Assembly: GCA_000611775.1 (NCBI GenBank) | Contig: KK106981.1 | Span: forward strand, 5,844,506 to 5,908,505 | Origin: Umbilicaria muhlenbergii | Lineage: Eukaryota; Ascomycota; Lecanoromycetes; Umbilicariales; Umbilicariaceae | Length of the DNA stretch: 64,000 nucleotides | Reading direction: 5' to 3' | Part shown: positions 1 to 11,331 of the stretch, piece by piece | How positions within the stretch are numbered: position 1 is the first letter of the stretch | Layout: each line of letters starts with the position of its first letter | Notes under the pieces: generated by a model | The model's input: the letters and a program-made list of their open reading frames with translations, nothing else | Databases searched by the model: none | Told to the model about the DNA's origin: nothing | Program-made: the position numbers and the translations under genes

Positions 1-505
1 GATCGTTATCGCTGGCTGTGTTTCGTTGTCTCCGGGGAGTCGCATGATCTCGGTTCACGTGTACCACTATCGTATCAGAGCATGCAGGGCTGAGGCTGCG
101 CGTAAGAGCGAACAGAACTGGTTACTACTCTGTCTGTGATAGATGGCTGACGAAGCTGACAGTGTGCATAATCAACATTCCAAGTAAGATACACGAAAAG
201 CCTCAATTCAGCCACAAACTCTATTTGCTAGGAGTGAGTACCCTCTAAGCTACGGAGAAGAGGAGTCTCAGCGTCGAGTGACTGAAGGGGATCATGATTG
301 ACGAAAATATCAAAACGTAATTTAGGCATGTTTGGCATCTTAAAGCAATACTTAAGAGCTATGAAAACAGTGCCTACATCATCCTCAAAAGCCCTTCAAG
401 TTGTCGATATTTCTTATGACCCCATCGCCGGCAGCGGCGCCATTAACCCTCAAGGATAGGTCTGATAGCAGCATTGAACTAGAGAGGTGTCTAGTGTTCT
501 ACCTT
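1..505. other. no gene recognised
   Basis: I see no supported gene here. The minus strand just below the possible wax-synthase-like relic (506-1051) has short open stretches rich in Arg and Trp around 400-470, but no frame continues the relic cleanly. Confidence 0.3.
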
Positions 506-1051
506 CTAAGCTGCATTGTGATAAAACTGAGGCCATTCGAATTGAATTTGGCGCAGGCTTACCCAGACTACCATGGAGAGTATATGAAATCCACCAGTGA
601 TGCCATCGAGCGGTGGTACTCCTCCAAGGATTGCGACCGCTAACAGTAGCGTACCTCTTGGTTGTATGAACTCGGTGGTTAGATCAAACGACGCCCGATA
701 TTGGTGTGGACCGGTGGCTTGGGGCAGAAACCAACTTATCCAAGAGCGCAAGGCCTTGTCAAGGACAAAGAGGATGGAAATCTGAGCGAAGAGTTCCCAC
801 ACCTGAGGAAAGGGTACGCTGACATTCATACCATGGAGTAGAGACACTGGGTGGAATTTGACAATGAGCGGGTACTCAATGGCAACGTCGAGGCCCAGGG
901 CCAACTGTATATAATCCACCGCAGTTGCTCCGGAGTGTCGGCCCCCAGTCTTCCGGATCTTGTCCTTGAGAGAATTCGACGGTATGGCGTCGGCAAAGAG
1001 CCAAGGAAGCCGGCGGCAAAGGTAGAGAAACTCGTAAGAGCACAATATCAT
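506..1051 (-). pseudogene. possible wax-synthase-like membrane acyltransferase relic
   Basis: An open frame of about 180 codons with several hydrophobic stretches. Its last third reads LSMVVWVSLRQ...FEWPQFY, which resembles the region of fungal wax-synthase-domain (MBOAT-like) proteins where a hydrophobic helix is followed by a conserved [DE]WPP-[LF][FY]G stretch and then an LRRFW...WH motif. Here the frame stops right after FYHNAA, and the expected histidine-containing motif is not found in frame. The N-terminal half is not recognisable. The likeness rests on pattern memory alone, so an unrelated membrane ORF is a real alternative. If the call is right, this is the middle of a broken gene with both ends lost. 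Confidence 0.25.
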
Positions 1052-2378
1052 TACACCTGCAGTTGTGATTTTGCTTAAAAAACGCCCAAATCATATGACA
1101 GTGTCTACTGAGCGTACCTGTAGCAACAACATCATTTTCCCAATATTGATACCACGCTGACCACATTAATTCGAATATATGCCTGGAGAAAATCAGGATA
1201 AAGAACTTGAGCAAGCTGAAGTATGAACTGTCTTACCAGGTGGAATATGTCGCATCAGGCTCGTCGTTTGCACGTGTAATGGGAAGCCACTGAGACATGG
1301 TGGTGTTAGACCTAAATGCGCAGTTGAAAGTATTGTCAGTGTCAGTTGTAGCCATGATTCATCATCAGGGACTCATCATTATATCGCATAGCTCATACAT
1401 CTTCTCTTAGTGTTTTATCCACTTGTTGTTTCAGTGTAAGTCAAGCAAAGATTGTTCGCCTTGATGGCGGGGGATCACGGCCAGAAAGAGCAGATCAAAG
1501 ACAAGCAGATGCACATTATGCCCGAAACAAAAATAGAAGTTACGTGAGCATTGTGAGGCATACTCTTTTCGCTCATGATCACTGCAAGCCCCGAGATGCA
1601 CTCTTTTCGGAGCAAGGCAACTCTCCAATAGGGCTATCGTGGCTATGACCTTGAAGCTGACTTTTGCAACCCTTCGAAACTGTGGTGAAACACTATCGCA
1701 CGCGGCCTGCCTTGAGCGCCATGCAGATCGGAGGCCGGGGTTATCTTACGCATAACCTCAGGCATATCCTCAGGCATATATTCAAGGCCGAATTGACAGC
1801 ATCTTTTGAGTCACTACGCCGTCTCAAACGCCACAGACCAACACCACCTGCAGCAGGTGTGCTGCATACGTTACCTTGGCATAAGCTTACAGCATGTGAT
1901 GATGTGAATAAGGTAGTGTAGGATGAAGCACGTACTCCATAAACAATCCCAGGATTCGGACGATTGGTAATCGGGGATCGGATCCTTCCTGCCACGCCCG
2001 CTACCGACTACGGCCTCGTTGCCGGTATTAAATACAGTATCATTACTAGCGGGGTATGAGTGCTTGTGGCGGTCAATCATTGTCCCTAATATATAAGCAT
2101 TGGCATACCACTACTGTGGCACATGCTACTGCCGCACTCTCGCTTTCAGCTCGCTCCGATCATGCAACCAAGTTCTACTTACGTATGCCCGTGCCACTGC
2201 AGATGGTGTGCATAAGACGGAAGATTCCCGCGGCGTAGAACCCAAACACAGAGCATAGCATCAATTGTGAGCGGGGACTTCCTTAGGACATTAAACAGAT
2301 ATAAACACCAGTATACTCAAGTGGTCGAACTGCCCCTGTAGGTATCGACATAATCAGAAACCAGCCTTGAAGGAGAGA
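1052..2378. other. intergenic, no gene recognised
   Basis: Short open frames on both strands show no family likeness and no convincing splice chain. The last few hundred bases should hold the promoter of the rhodopsin-domain gene starting at 2379. Confidence 0.4.
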
Positions 2379-3891
2379 ATGGCCTCACCCGTTGCTAGCC
2401 TGAATCCTAATCTTCCTGCTTTGGCTCCACCGTACGGGGTTATTCCGAATTTCATCAATCCCAAGTCTCAAGCCTCAACATCCATTATTGTAAGCTCAGT
2501 ATGTGTAGGATTGATGACCGTCTTTGTCACAGTACGGGTATTGTCAAAGATTTGGATTATACCCATGTTTGGCTGGGATGATTGTAAGACTTGCCCATCG
2601 CAAAGTATTTCACAACTAATCCGTGGCAGATGTCTCTATTCTCGCAGGGGTAACAATCTCCAACCTTGACCGCTTCGGGTTTCCCTTCTAAAACCAGTGT
2701 TAGCTAGGTTCAATGGCATACACTGCATTATATATAGCTAGTAGGTGTTGCGGTCCCTGCCATCGCTCGAATACTTATCAAGTCTCAGTACTAAAACAAT
2801 TTCCTCGCGTCATCGGGCCGCATCAGTGGAATGTACCGCTCGGAGCCATCACATCGGGCGTTTCAAAGGTAAGAGTTGCGCGAGATCTTCTTATACTCGG
2901 GGATTTTTTTCTGATGATCAGAGCATAGTGGTCACTAATTCTTGACACCACGTACAACCCTGTTTGTTTTCTTGCCAAATTGTCCTTGTTCCTGCTTTAT
3001 TTACGCATATTTGCCCCTAATCACCGGTTGAGGCTCTTGGTATACTTTGGTATAGCGTTCAACGCTGTATTCTTTACGGCATGTATACTCAGCAACGCCA
3101 TATCTTGCAGCCCTAGGTCAGGACAGACCTACCTTGAAGCCGCCTCAAAATCCAGATGCTCGACTGGTGCCGTCATATACAGTATTGTCCAGGCTGCAGT
3201 GAACGTCATTTGTGACTTCTATCTTCTTTATATACCTATACCAGTGGTTTGGCGCTTGCATGCTCCATTACGGAAGAGAATCGGCGTTTCCGCAATATTT
3301 ATGACGGGACTTCTGTGAGTATTGCCAGCTCCGATAACACTGCTTCGTTCGGCACTTATCAGGCGTCTAGGGCCTGTGTTTCAAGCGTACTATCTCTGTA
3401 CTATCGAGCTCAATATTTGAGGACGCATGATAACTCTTGGTTTGCCGATCTGATGTTCCTGATGACGTTAGTATTATCCTGTAAGAGACGCATTACTCCT
3501 GTCGCTCACATGTACTAGGGTTGTCGAAGTCAACGTGGGTATCATATGTGGCTGCATGCCGGCATTTGCCTCGTTTGTCCGCCACTTTCTTCCGAAATCA
3601 GTTAGGTTCCCATCAATGGGCTATTTCAGATCCCTGCTTTCGAAACGTGCCTTTCCGTCTTTGAAGAGAGCGGACCTCAAATCCAACAGCTTCAACCGGG
3701 TTGGCTCTTCCGAATCACCAGATGATATCCACCTTACACTAGGGTCAGTGAAAGGGCAGGGGAAATTTTTGGAATCGGGGAATCATCCGCAGAGGGATTG
3801 GCTTCGTCGCACTATGGACCCGCTACGAAGCCAGGGAACGGCGACTAACCGGGAAGTGTGGGACCGATCGGATGGGGCATCCGTTGTTTGA
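2379..3891 (+). CDS. rhodopsin-domain (PTH11-like) integral membrane protein, copy 1
   Basis: Multi-exon gene for a seven-helix fungal membrane protein of the rhodopsin-domain family (the group that includes PTH11-like proteins); the ligand is unknown. The start ATG at 2379 gives MASPVASLNP. Supported pieces are the GWDDY-type end of the first exon (donor at 2584), a 20 nt microexon at 2630-2649, an exon with GPHQWNVPLGA, a helix-rich exon with KLSLFLLYLRIF, and a last exon with VGIICGCMPAFASF. Introns are about 45-65 bp with GT..AG ends (for example 3313-3372 and 3468-3521). The tail after the last helix is polar, as usual for the family. In the microexon the usual Trp is replaced by Gly. 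The paralogue at 40568-42057 has the same 20 nt microexon. The exon start near 2935 is the least certain junction. The gene looks intact. Confidence 0.75.
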
Positions 3892-5183
3892 AGTAAGAGT
3901 TTCGTCGTCCAAGGTGATGGAGTGTTTATAGCATTATAGGTAAGGCTTTGGGACTTAGAAAGGGAGATGCGGACTTGTACCTGCATGTTCAGAGTTGTTT
4001 TGCAAAACAGGCGCTCCTTGTAACACTGTACTTTAGTTTGTGATACGCTGTCTACGGAGAGCGCGAGAAATTCTAGTTACAGCCCCAGAGGAACTTCTCA
4101 TATTCGTTTAAAGATTGGTGGTCTATGATGCTTATCGTAGAGTCACTATTTTTTGCGTTGATTGAAGGAGAATGAGAACTGCATGGCAGGAGAATATCTT
4201 CATTACTAGAGCTTTCAACTCCTACTCCTCCATTCAACTGTCCATGGTGAAGATTACTAACCTTGTGGCAGTGATCTCCTCAGAACCTTCTAGCAACTGG
4301 TTCACAGTCTCCAGTAGATTCACGTGATGGGCTTAGTGCGCCGGCCTCCTGGCGCCCATTTACCTCCTCCAACCCGTCGCCGTATCCTCCTTCGACCGTT
4401 GGACGATAGGACAATCCAGCTCCGTAAAGTGTCCAATTCGGCCAGTGCATGCCCACCGCTTCTTGTATCTTCTAGCCAAGCGACTTCCAGCATAGCTCAT
4501 GCCCCGTAAAGCATTGCGTTTATGATTTGGAGTAGGATCAGGAGGAAGAAAATGCAAGTTGTTAGTCGAGTCAAGAGCCTCTCGACAGATGGAAAGCGAC
4601 GGGTAATAGACGAGGAGCAAGTGGTAAATATGCACGAGTAAAAGACCTTAGACTCGACTTGCGAGGCTTATCGAGGCAGTGGATTTGATACAGTAGGAAG
4701 AGCATTAGCCAATTGTGATTTTGAACTGAGGTAGTGAAAGCTGGGGTACTGTTGACAGAAACCACAATCGTGAGCAGCATTGTATAGAGGTAGAGCATGT
4801 GGTGGAAAAGAAATTCTCTAGAAAGCTCATCACCGTCTTTGAATGATTCTGACTCGAACAGAAGCTGAACCCCGAAATAGAAGTTTAGAGGCGGGACAAT
4901 ACAGAAGACGTGGCCGGTGCTATCAAGAAGGAGATGCTTCGGCAGGGTCATGGTAAAATTGAGAAGGTGCATCAGAAATTCAGGGGAAGGCTGTCTCAAA
5001 TCACCACATTTGGAGTGCCTCTGTCTCCCAGTTGTTGCATAGAACGATTATTTAGACCAATAAATATATTATCGCAACTAAATATCGGCCCAAATTGACT
5101 GTAATGAGCGTAAAGAAGGAAGCAGAAACTTAAGGCCATAGAGCCATTAATATAAATGTTAAGGAGCTCCTCGCTAAGCCTAC
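3892..5183. other. intergenic; one unassigned minus-strand ORF
   Basis: The only notable open frame is 4571-4999 on the minus strand (142 codons), with hydrophobic runs such as FLFHHMLYLYTMLLTIVV. I recognise no family, and it could be chance. Nothing else is supported. Confidence 0.3.
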
Positions 5184-5396
5184 TCATGACGTGACTGCTT
5201 TTCTCGCTAGAACCCCTGCCCCAAACCCCTGCCCCAATGATGTCTGCTCGGCGGCGAATCAGCGAAATTCAACACCCGTGTCTACAGAACGAAGTCATCT
5301 TTAAGACCTTCCTTTTTGTTGAATTTCACCATTCGCCGTCGTTGCAGACGTCATTTTCGGGTAGGTGTCATAGTGAGAAAAGCAGTCACGTCATGA
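5184..5396. mobile_element. 213 bp foldback/MITE-like element
   Basis: The first 22 bases (5184-5205) and the last 22 (5375-5396) are inverted copies. The inverted similarity continues inward with small gaps, through a CGGCGAATnn..GAAATTCAAC block near 5251-5272 that recurs inverted at about 5318-5338. Each arm is about 85-90 bp, leaving a short loop. There is no coding capacity. No clear target duplication is visible: CTAC lies on the left and ACAG on the right. Such structures are typical of non-autonomous DNA transposons (MITEs); the parent transposase is not identifiable here. Confidence 0.75.
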
Positions 5397-5659
5397 ACAG
5401 GAACGTCATGAATAGACTTGATGAAAAGCTTCAAAACATTTTATGTAGCAAAAATAAATAATATTAAAATTACATAATCTAAAGCTACTGATCAACGATT
5501 TTCATAATAATGTCATAAAAGAAATAATATGAAATTAAATGCAAACACTGAAGCAATTATTTACTAAAAGATATAAAGAAGACACTGTGAGCGGCTGGCC
5601 AAGCAGGGCAGACGCGCTAGGGGTGCTGCGACGGGGGCACGAGGACGGTGAGCGGGCGT
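5397..5659. other. short AT-rich spacer then GC-rich flank of MULE
   Basis: 5450-5590 is AT-rich with no coding sign. 5590-5659 turns GC-rich up to the transposon end. No gene is seen. Confidence 0.4.
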
Positions 5660-5721
5660 GCCTAAAATGACACCCCTACTTGCTACATTGACACCCCCTT
5701 ATTTTCTATGTTGACACCCCC
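5660..5721 (+). repeat. left terminal inverted repeat of MULE
   Basis: Matches the reverse complement of 8459-8520 at 61 of 62 positions; the difference is at 5709. It begins GCCTAAAATGACACCCC and carries three TGACACCCC iterations. Confidence 0.92.
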
Positions 5722-5892
5722 CAAATTGGGTAGTAGTTCTCGTGTTTAGCTAGCTATATTAGGCGTAGGTAGACACGTAGACGCGCTCAACGCATGACTT
5801 CTCCTTTTCTTTCTCGCCCCCCCCTCATACACCCCGAGCCCCATTCACACCCCGAGTCCTATTCACACCCCCGAACCCTACGCCTTCAAATC

Positions 5893-8131
5893 ATGGATTT
5901 CGACCTGGATGATTTCAGGGAGGCTACTCAAGAGGCTACACCAGGGCCTGTGCCCTCATATGCAGCTCCGCCCACCCCCTGAAGGCTGTTACGACGACCT
6001 CAGAGACCTAATGAAGGCTGTCAACGCCCATGCAAAAGAGCAGGGTTATGCGGTGGTTATTCAACGATCAAACAGAAAAAAGGGGGTTATAAAGAACGTT
6101 TATCTACGCTGAGATAAGGGAGATCAACGTAACACTAGACATCAGCTTCAGGACGCCCTTTTCCGCCGTCACACATCAACTCGTATGACTGGGTGTGAGT
6201 TCAAGGCGGTGGCTAGGTCTAGAGCTGAGGGTTGGATACTGGAGGTCGAGAAACCAGGGCATAACCATGAAGCCATTGGCCTTACAGGTCATCCAGCTCA
6301 CCGCAAGAACGCCATGACTGACACCGTCTTCAATTTCATTGAAAAGGAGACCAGAATTCATGTTAGACCAGGGCAAATCCTGAATGCCCTTCAGCTTGAC
6401 AACCCTGACATTCCCCTGGCCATAAAGGACGTTTACAACGAGAAGGGAAAGCAGCGTCGTCAAAGATTGAATTTTAAGAAGCCAATTCAGGTTCTAATGA
6501 CGGAGCTTGACAAGAAGGAAGACTGGTACTCAGCTCATGCAGAAGATAAGGTTCATCAACTGTCTCACCTCTTCTTTGTCAACATGAAGTCTCTCCGCCT
6601 GCTCTCCTTGAACCCTGAGGTTCTAATGATGGACTGTACTTATAAAACAAACCGGTTCTGAATGCTTCTCCTCAACATCCTTGGTATAACCTCCTTAAAT
6701 CAGACCTTCTGGGTGGCCTTCTGCTTCCTCCGCAATGAGAAGGAAGTTGATTACACATGGGTTTTAAACCATGTGAAAGCCCTCTTCACAATTCTGAGGC
6801 TACAGTGCTCTAAGATCATTCTTACTGACAGGGCATTAACCTTCCTTAATGCTCTGATGACTGTTTTTCCAGAGACGAAGCACCTGCTCTGCTATTGGCA
6901 TGTTGACAATGATGTCATTGCATACTGTCGAGAAGCCTTTGAGTCAGGGGATGAATGAAATGAATTCTATAGAGAATGAGTGTCTATTGTACACTCAAAG
7001 TCAGCGGAGGCATATGATACTGCCTGGGGAAGCTTCCAGGACAAGTGGAATGAGAAATATGACCGTTTGGTCTGGTATCTAGATGATACCTGGCTCCGAC
7101 GATGGAAAACTCGCTTTGTTAGGGCCTGGATGGACCGGGTAATGCATTTCAACACCCTGGTAACATCTCAGGCTGAAGGCAGTCACGCTGTTCTAAAGCA
7201 GGCACTTGGAACAAGCAGTGACGACTTGCTACAGGTTCTGGATGATATTAAACTAATTCTGACCAGTCAGCTTGCGAAGCATGAGACGGAGATCAACCTC
7301 CGCTGAAGTAGGGTTATGGATCATCATAACATTGAGGTCTTTCCTCACCTGAAGTGGAAGATAAGCCCTCATGCCCTGAATCTGATGCTTAAACAGTATG
7401 ATGTACTGCGGACGCAGCCTCCTGAGGCCTGCTCTGGAGTCTTTAGGGCTATCACTGGGCTTCTCTGCAGTCATGACATGCAGAGAAGCATTGAGAGTGG
7501 TGTCCTTCCTACCCCTGATGACATACACCGTCATTGGCACCTCCATACGACTCTTCCACCTCTTCCCCGGATTGCAGACTGAAATCCAACCCCTGAGCAT
7601 GCTCCAGAGCCAGTTCCCAGGCAGTCCAGCCCTCAACCAGGAGCTCTAGATCACATTCGTGACCCAGAGATCATTCGAGGTCGTAGTGAACGAGGTGAGA
7701 GAGGTCGGGGTCGAGGCAGGGAGCCAGAGAGCTCTACTCAACGAGAGTACAGTCTCTTTGAGGTAATCGAGCATGCTGTGGGTGCTAGGGACCGCCGGCA
7801 GCAACAGCAGGCATCTCAGTCACAGCTGGAGGGTGCTGTGGAGGCTCCAGCCTCCTCTCAGAGAGGTCAGGGTCATGGAGGACGTAGAGGGCGTGGAGGG
7901 CGTGGAGGGCGTGGAGGGCGTGGAGGGCGTGGAGGGCAGCGAGGGAGAGCCTGTGACCAGACTCAGCAGCAAGAGGAGCCACAGGAGCAGCTGGCTCCAG
8001 ATCAGGAGCAGCTTCAAATGACCCTCTCTCAGTTCGCTGACTTCGCCCCTGTTGCTAGCCGTCTCAGCGATATGAGAACTCGGGGGCAGCGGGGGCAGCG
8101 TCCTATCGGGGGGTACCGGAGGCTCTGGTAG
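5893..8131 (+). pseudogene. MULE transposase, interrupted by one frameshift and six TGA codons
   Basis: The likely start at 5893 gives MDFDLDDFREATQEATPG. The frame shifts by one in a C-rich run near 5975-5980 and then stays in a single frame to the TAG at 8129. Domains in order: a FAR1-like zinc-binding start with KEQGYAVVIQRSNRKKG, GCEFKAV and HNHEA (about 6010-6270), the MULE catalytic domain with DCTYKTNRF, LLNILGITSLNQTFWVAF, ILTDRALTFLNAL and KHLLCYWHVD (about 6630-6905), a SWIM-less middle with LVTSQAEGSHAVLK (about 7160-7200), and a low-complexity RGG tail. The downstream frame is broken at 6110, 6659, 6956, 6977, 7304 and 7580, each time by TGA and never by TAA or TAG. The catalytic Asp positions in DCTYKTN and ILTD are still present. 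As it stands no full-length product could be made. Confidence 0.88.
7882..7935 (+). repeat. 9 bp tandem repeat encoding an RGG tract
   Basis: About six copies of GCGTGGAGG (the first variant) in the transposase frame, giving repeated Arg-Gly-Gly. RGG tracts commonly bind nucleic acid; in this place it is probably the basic tail of the transposase. Confidence 0.85.
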
Positions 8132-8458
8132 GGTCGTTCCAGCTAGCTAGCCAGTAGCTAGCGGAATTTGGGCAGCACTTCGTTGCCTGGGGACCACCCA
8201 GATTCTTGGGGGTGAGGGGGTGGCTGGGCAGTGGTAGTGGTGACAGCGGCGGCGACAAGCCAGCTGTTATGTGGGGGGGGGGTTGAGGGGGCGGCGGCGC
8301 CAGTGAGGTAAGGGATAGGCAGTGATCTCTGTACACCCGTTAGCTAGATCTCCATATGTCATCAAAAACGCGTTCAAAAGCACTCAAAAGAACTCCTTAA
8401 TATATGAAACATAAAAACACGAAATCTTGAAGTTATTGCTTGATTAGGCTAGCATAAA

Positions 8459-8520
8459 GGGGGTGTCAACGTAGAAAATAAGGGGGTGTCAATGTAGCAA
8501 GTAGGGGTGTCATTTTAGGC
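8459..8520 (-). repeat. right terminal inverted repeat of MULE
   Basis: Inverted copy of 5660-5721 with one mismatch. It ends ...GTCATTTTAGGC at 8520. Confidence 0.92.
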
Positions 8521-10313
8521 TCACCCTACGCGGCCCAACAACGCTAGCGCCTGACAAAAAGTACAGAAAAAAAATTGTTATTCGAGAGAGAAAGAAGTTA
8601 GAGAAACTTTTAAAGGTATGTTTTAGCAAACTTCGATTTTTAAGTACTCTGATACTCGATAAAACACGGCTTCTACTCAAAATTAGTAACTAGGGAGCAC
8701 GACAGTATGGGATTATCGAGCACTATGTGTTACACCTCAGGGTTTCATTCTGCATCGCATATCCACCACCTCGTTTGTGACATTAGTCGTTAGAGCACTG
8801 CTTTAGAGAACAACTCTGTGGAAGCTATTGAAAGGAACTAACCAACAGGCTTGCATCTTTGCAACGGTTGAAAACAAGGAGCACGAAGATGCGGACGATG
8901 AAGAAGAGGCCCAAATACCGCGGCTAGCCAAAGCTACTCGTCTAAGCTTTTTACCATAAGCTCGCCTTTCTAGCTGAGCAGCCGTATATATACGCGAACT
9001 GCTTACTAAAAACTTACTAATTCCTACAAACTTGGTTTGTCCGGACCAATTATAAGTTCAGCTAATATCCCACGAGTACCCCCTCCAAATATTTTTGACC
9101 CAGGAACACCGTTTTTACGTCTTCTCCTCGGAGTGCCCCGTCCTATGGAATCAATTCCCTGGGGTATCCTCTCCTCTGAAGCCCTAATTCCTTGCGCTCT
9201 CCTGCTTCTTTCAGGTCTTGTTTTGCGCCTTGTTTTGCGCCTTCTTTTCCCCTTCATTCTACGTTTTCAGGTTAATGAAATCAAACGTTCTAGTTAGGCG
9301 TTGTTAAGCAGAACTTATCTAGGTTCTCAAGAGTGACTTTTTGCCAAGATAGCTGGCCAGATGGCGCAGTGACAATTGACATCACCTGCTCAAAACTATG
9401 ATTTCATCTGCTTCATAACCGTGTCATAGTTGTAAAGTCCACTTTTGATCTCCGCCTCACTGTCTCTGCCGTCGTCGCTGCGTCTACTGCCGCCGCCCCT
9501 GCCGTCGCTGTCGCCCCAGCCGCAGCTGCGGGCCAACTTCATAAAGTGGAAGGCGGCGCTGGCTACGGTTTTGGGATCTGGCATTGTAGATAGCGAGTCG
9601 AGCGCACTATGAAGGCGAATTATGAGAGAAAAGTGGTGGGGAAGAAGGTGTGGTTGAATTCGTAGAGCAGTACTACTGCTAGCCCTTTAGGTGGGAGGAT
9701 ACGGAAAAGGGGTAGTTTCGGGCTATACACACTCGAAGGAGGGGGGTATTCAGTTGTGATTTGCCGGTATAAGTCGGCGGCGCGCGTTAGACTCCCGTGG
9801 AGTCGGAGGTGGATGTGCCATCAACGTGCATACAGACGTCACGGTATTGCTTCTTCCGAGTCCCATACCCGCTCTAAATTCACTTCTCCTAACTTTATGC
9901 ATAGGGTCGAAGGGAGAGAAGTGTTGAATTTGGTCGCTGTCGGCTTACGGCAGTCGCTTATCGGGGTGATTTCGGGGTGGATTTCGGGGTTCAGGCTCAT
10001 CAGCCAGGCCTTATAATTAGGCGAATTCTCCTTTGTTTTAGCAGTCAGTCAGTCCTTATCGATATTTACAACAAGAAGGTCTAGACTGCAAACTGGTCAT
10101 GGTGCTACAAAAGCAAGTCACCATGCAATGTCTCTGCCAAACCGAGCTGCACCGCCGGCTTATCCTATATGATCAGAAGCCACGTCATAAGGTCCAATCC
10201 GTCGCCAAAATCGCTCTTCCCCCCTCCCTCCTCTTCGAACAACATTTGGAAAGCTCTTCCAAAATGCTCTAATCTCACTTCAAGGTACTCAATCATACTG
10301 CTAGCGAGAGCAA
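8521..10313. other. intergenic; possible fragment of a second TIR family
   Basis: No gene is supported. At 9056-9078 the sequence GCTAATATCCCACGAGTACC closely resembles the ends of the element at 50698-51905 (GCAAATATCC..CGAGTACCCC), so a decayed or truncated copy may start here. The rest of the tract shows only short shadow frames. The promoter of the sulfotransferase-like gene should lie just before 10314. Confidence 0.35.
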
Positions 10314-11331
10314 AATGAAATCTTCAAATCCTCGACCGCAGAACAGACCTGATGTGCTACCTCGCGTTACCAAGGTCAATCGGCGCAATTGCAAACGTAT
10401 TGTTCCCATGGAGGTTCTGGTAATAGGACTTTGCAGGTACAATTCATCCTGTCGTACATTTGGTGGGTTCTAACGAACGTCTTGTTGCAGAACCGGCACT
10501 AAAACTACAAGAACCGCTCTGAAAGAATTGGGCTACAATGACACATACCATATGTAATCAATATCCCCCACTGAAGCTATACCAATGTCTCCGAGCAAAA
10601 CCTGAGATCTGGTTAGGGAATTCGCAATCATCAAAAATACCCCTGACTGTGATATTTGGATGGAGGCCATAGCTGCAAAGTTCGATGGGAAGGGGGAATT
10701 TACCAAAGAAAACTGGGATAGTCTTCTGGGTCATTACATGGCGGTGACAGATGTTCCTTGCGCAGTAGGATTGTGAGATTACCCCTCATGGTGTATTAAC
10801 TGACTGTCCTAGGTCTTTGCCAAAGAACTCATCACTGCGTACCCTGACGCCAAAGTGATTTTGACCAACCGAGACGTCAACTCTTGGTACCGAAGTGTTC
10901 TCGAAACCGCCCACCCGCATATGGTAGCAAAGCCGGGGTGATTCTGGAGCCTTTTCCGCTCCGACACGTGGCGGGATTACACGATGTGCAACATGCTGTG
11001 GGATCACATGTTCGCAGGTGATTTCGTGACGAATGGCAAAGCCGGATTTGAGCAACACTACGATCAAGTCCGTCATTTAATGGCGGATAGACCGCAGGAT
11101 CTGCTGGAGTACGAAGTGAAACAGGGTTGGGCTCCACTATGCGAGTTTCTGCACAAACCGATTCCGGCGGAGGATTTCCCTTGGATAAATGATGTTGGAG
11201 ATTTCAAAGTGTGGATGGCAACGATGGCAAAACACCGAGCGGCGGAAGCAGTAAAGGCTTTCGCTCCAATACTTGTCAGTCTCGGCGTGCTGTGTGGAGG
11301 TGTTTTGTGGGCTTTGGAGATGATGGGTTGA
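10314..11331 (+). pseudogene. Sulfotransfer_4-type P-loop protein with one in-frame TGA
   Basis: A spliced model starts at ATG 10314 (MKSSNPRPQNRPDVL). Introns are at about 10443-10490 and 10555-10609 plus one at about 10770-10813, all with good GT..AG or AG ends. Visible motifs: EVLVIGLCRTGT (the 5' phosphosulfate/P-loop strand-loop of this fungal family), LKELGYNDTYHM, IIKNTPDCDIWMEA, AYPDAKVILTNRDVNSWYRS, then a C-terminal hydrophobic segment ILVSLGVLCGGVLWALEMM. The substrate is unknown. The frame is interrupted by TGA at 10939-10941, between VAKPG and FWSLFRSDTWRDY, and is otherwise continuous and conserved on both sides. CGA to TGA is the simplest origin. Either a young pseudogene or a base-call error; a tiny intron there is unlikely. 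Confidence 0.7.

Larger units (their letters stand above)
5660..8520 (+). mobile_element. MULE-type (Mutator-like) DNA transposon, full length, with decayed transposase
   Basis: A 2.86 kb element bounded by 62 bp terminal inverted repeats (5660-5721 and 8459-8520) that differ at one base. It encloses a transposase reading frame (5893-8131) with FAR1-like and MULE domains. The TIR contains three iterations of a TGACACCCC motif spaced about 22 bp apart, which could be transposase binding sites. I do not find a clean 8-11 bp target duplication. A GGTGAGC stretch lies just outside both ends, but on the left a few extra bases separate it from the TIR. The near-identical TIRs suggest fairly recent insertion, in contrast with the broken gene inside; copies of this type can move only in trans. 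Confidence 0.88.

Noticed and set aside
785-1214. Second frame overlapping the wax-synthase-like relic, considered as its first exon
   Set aside because: No likeness to the family N-terminus and no convincing splice link.
5893-8131. TGA recoding (selenocysteine or alternative code) in the transposase
   Set aside because: No supporting context; the flanking nuclear genes use TGA as stop, for example NNHQ member 3. Biased decay is simpler.
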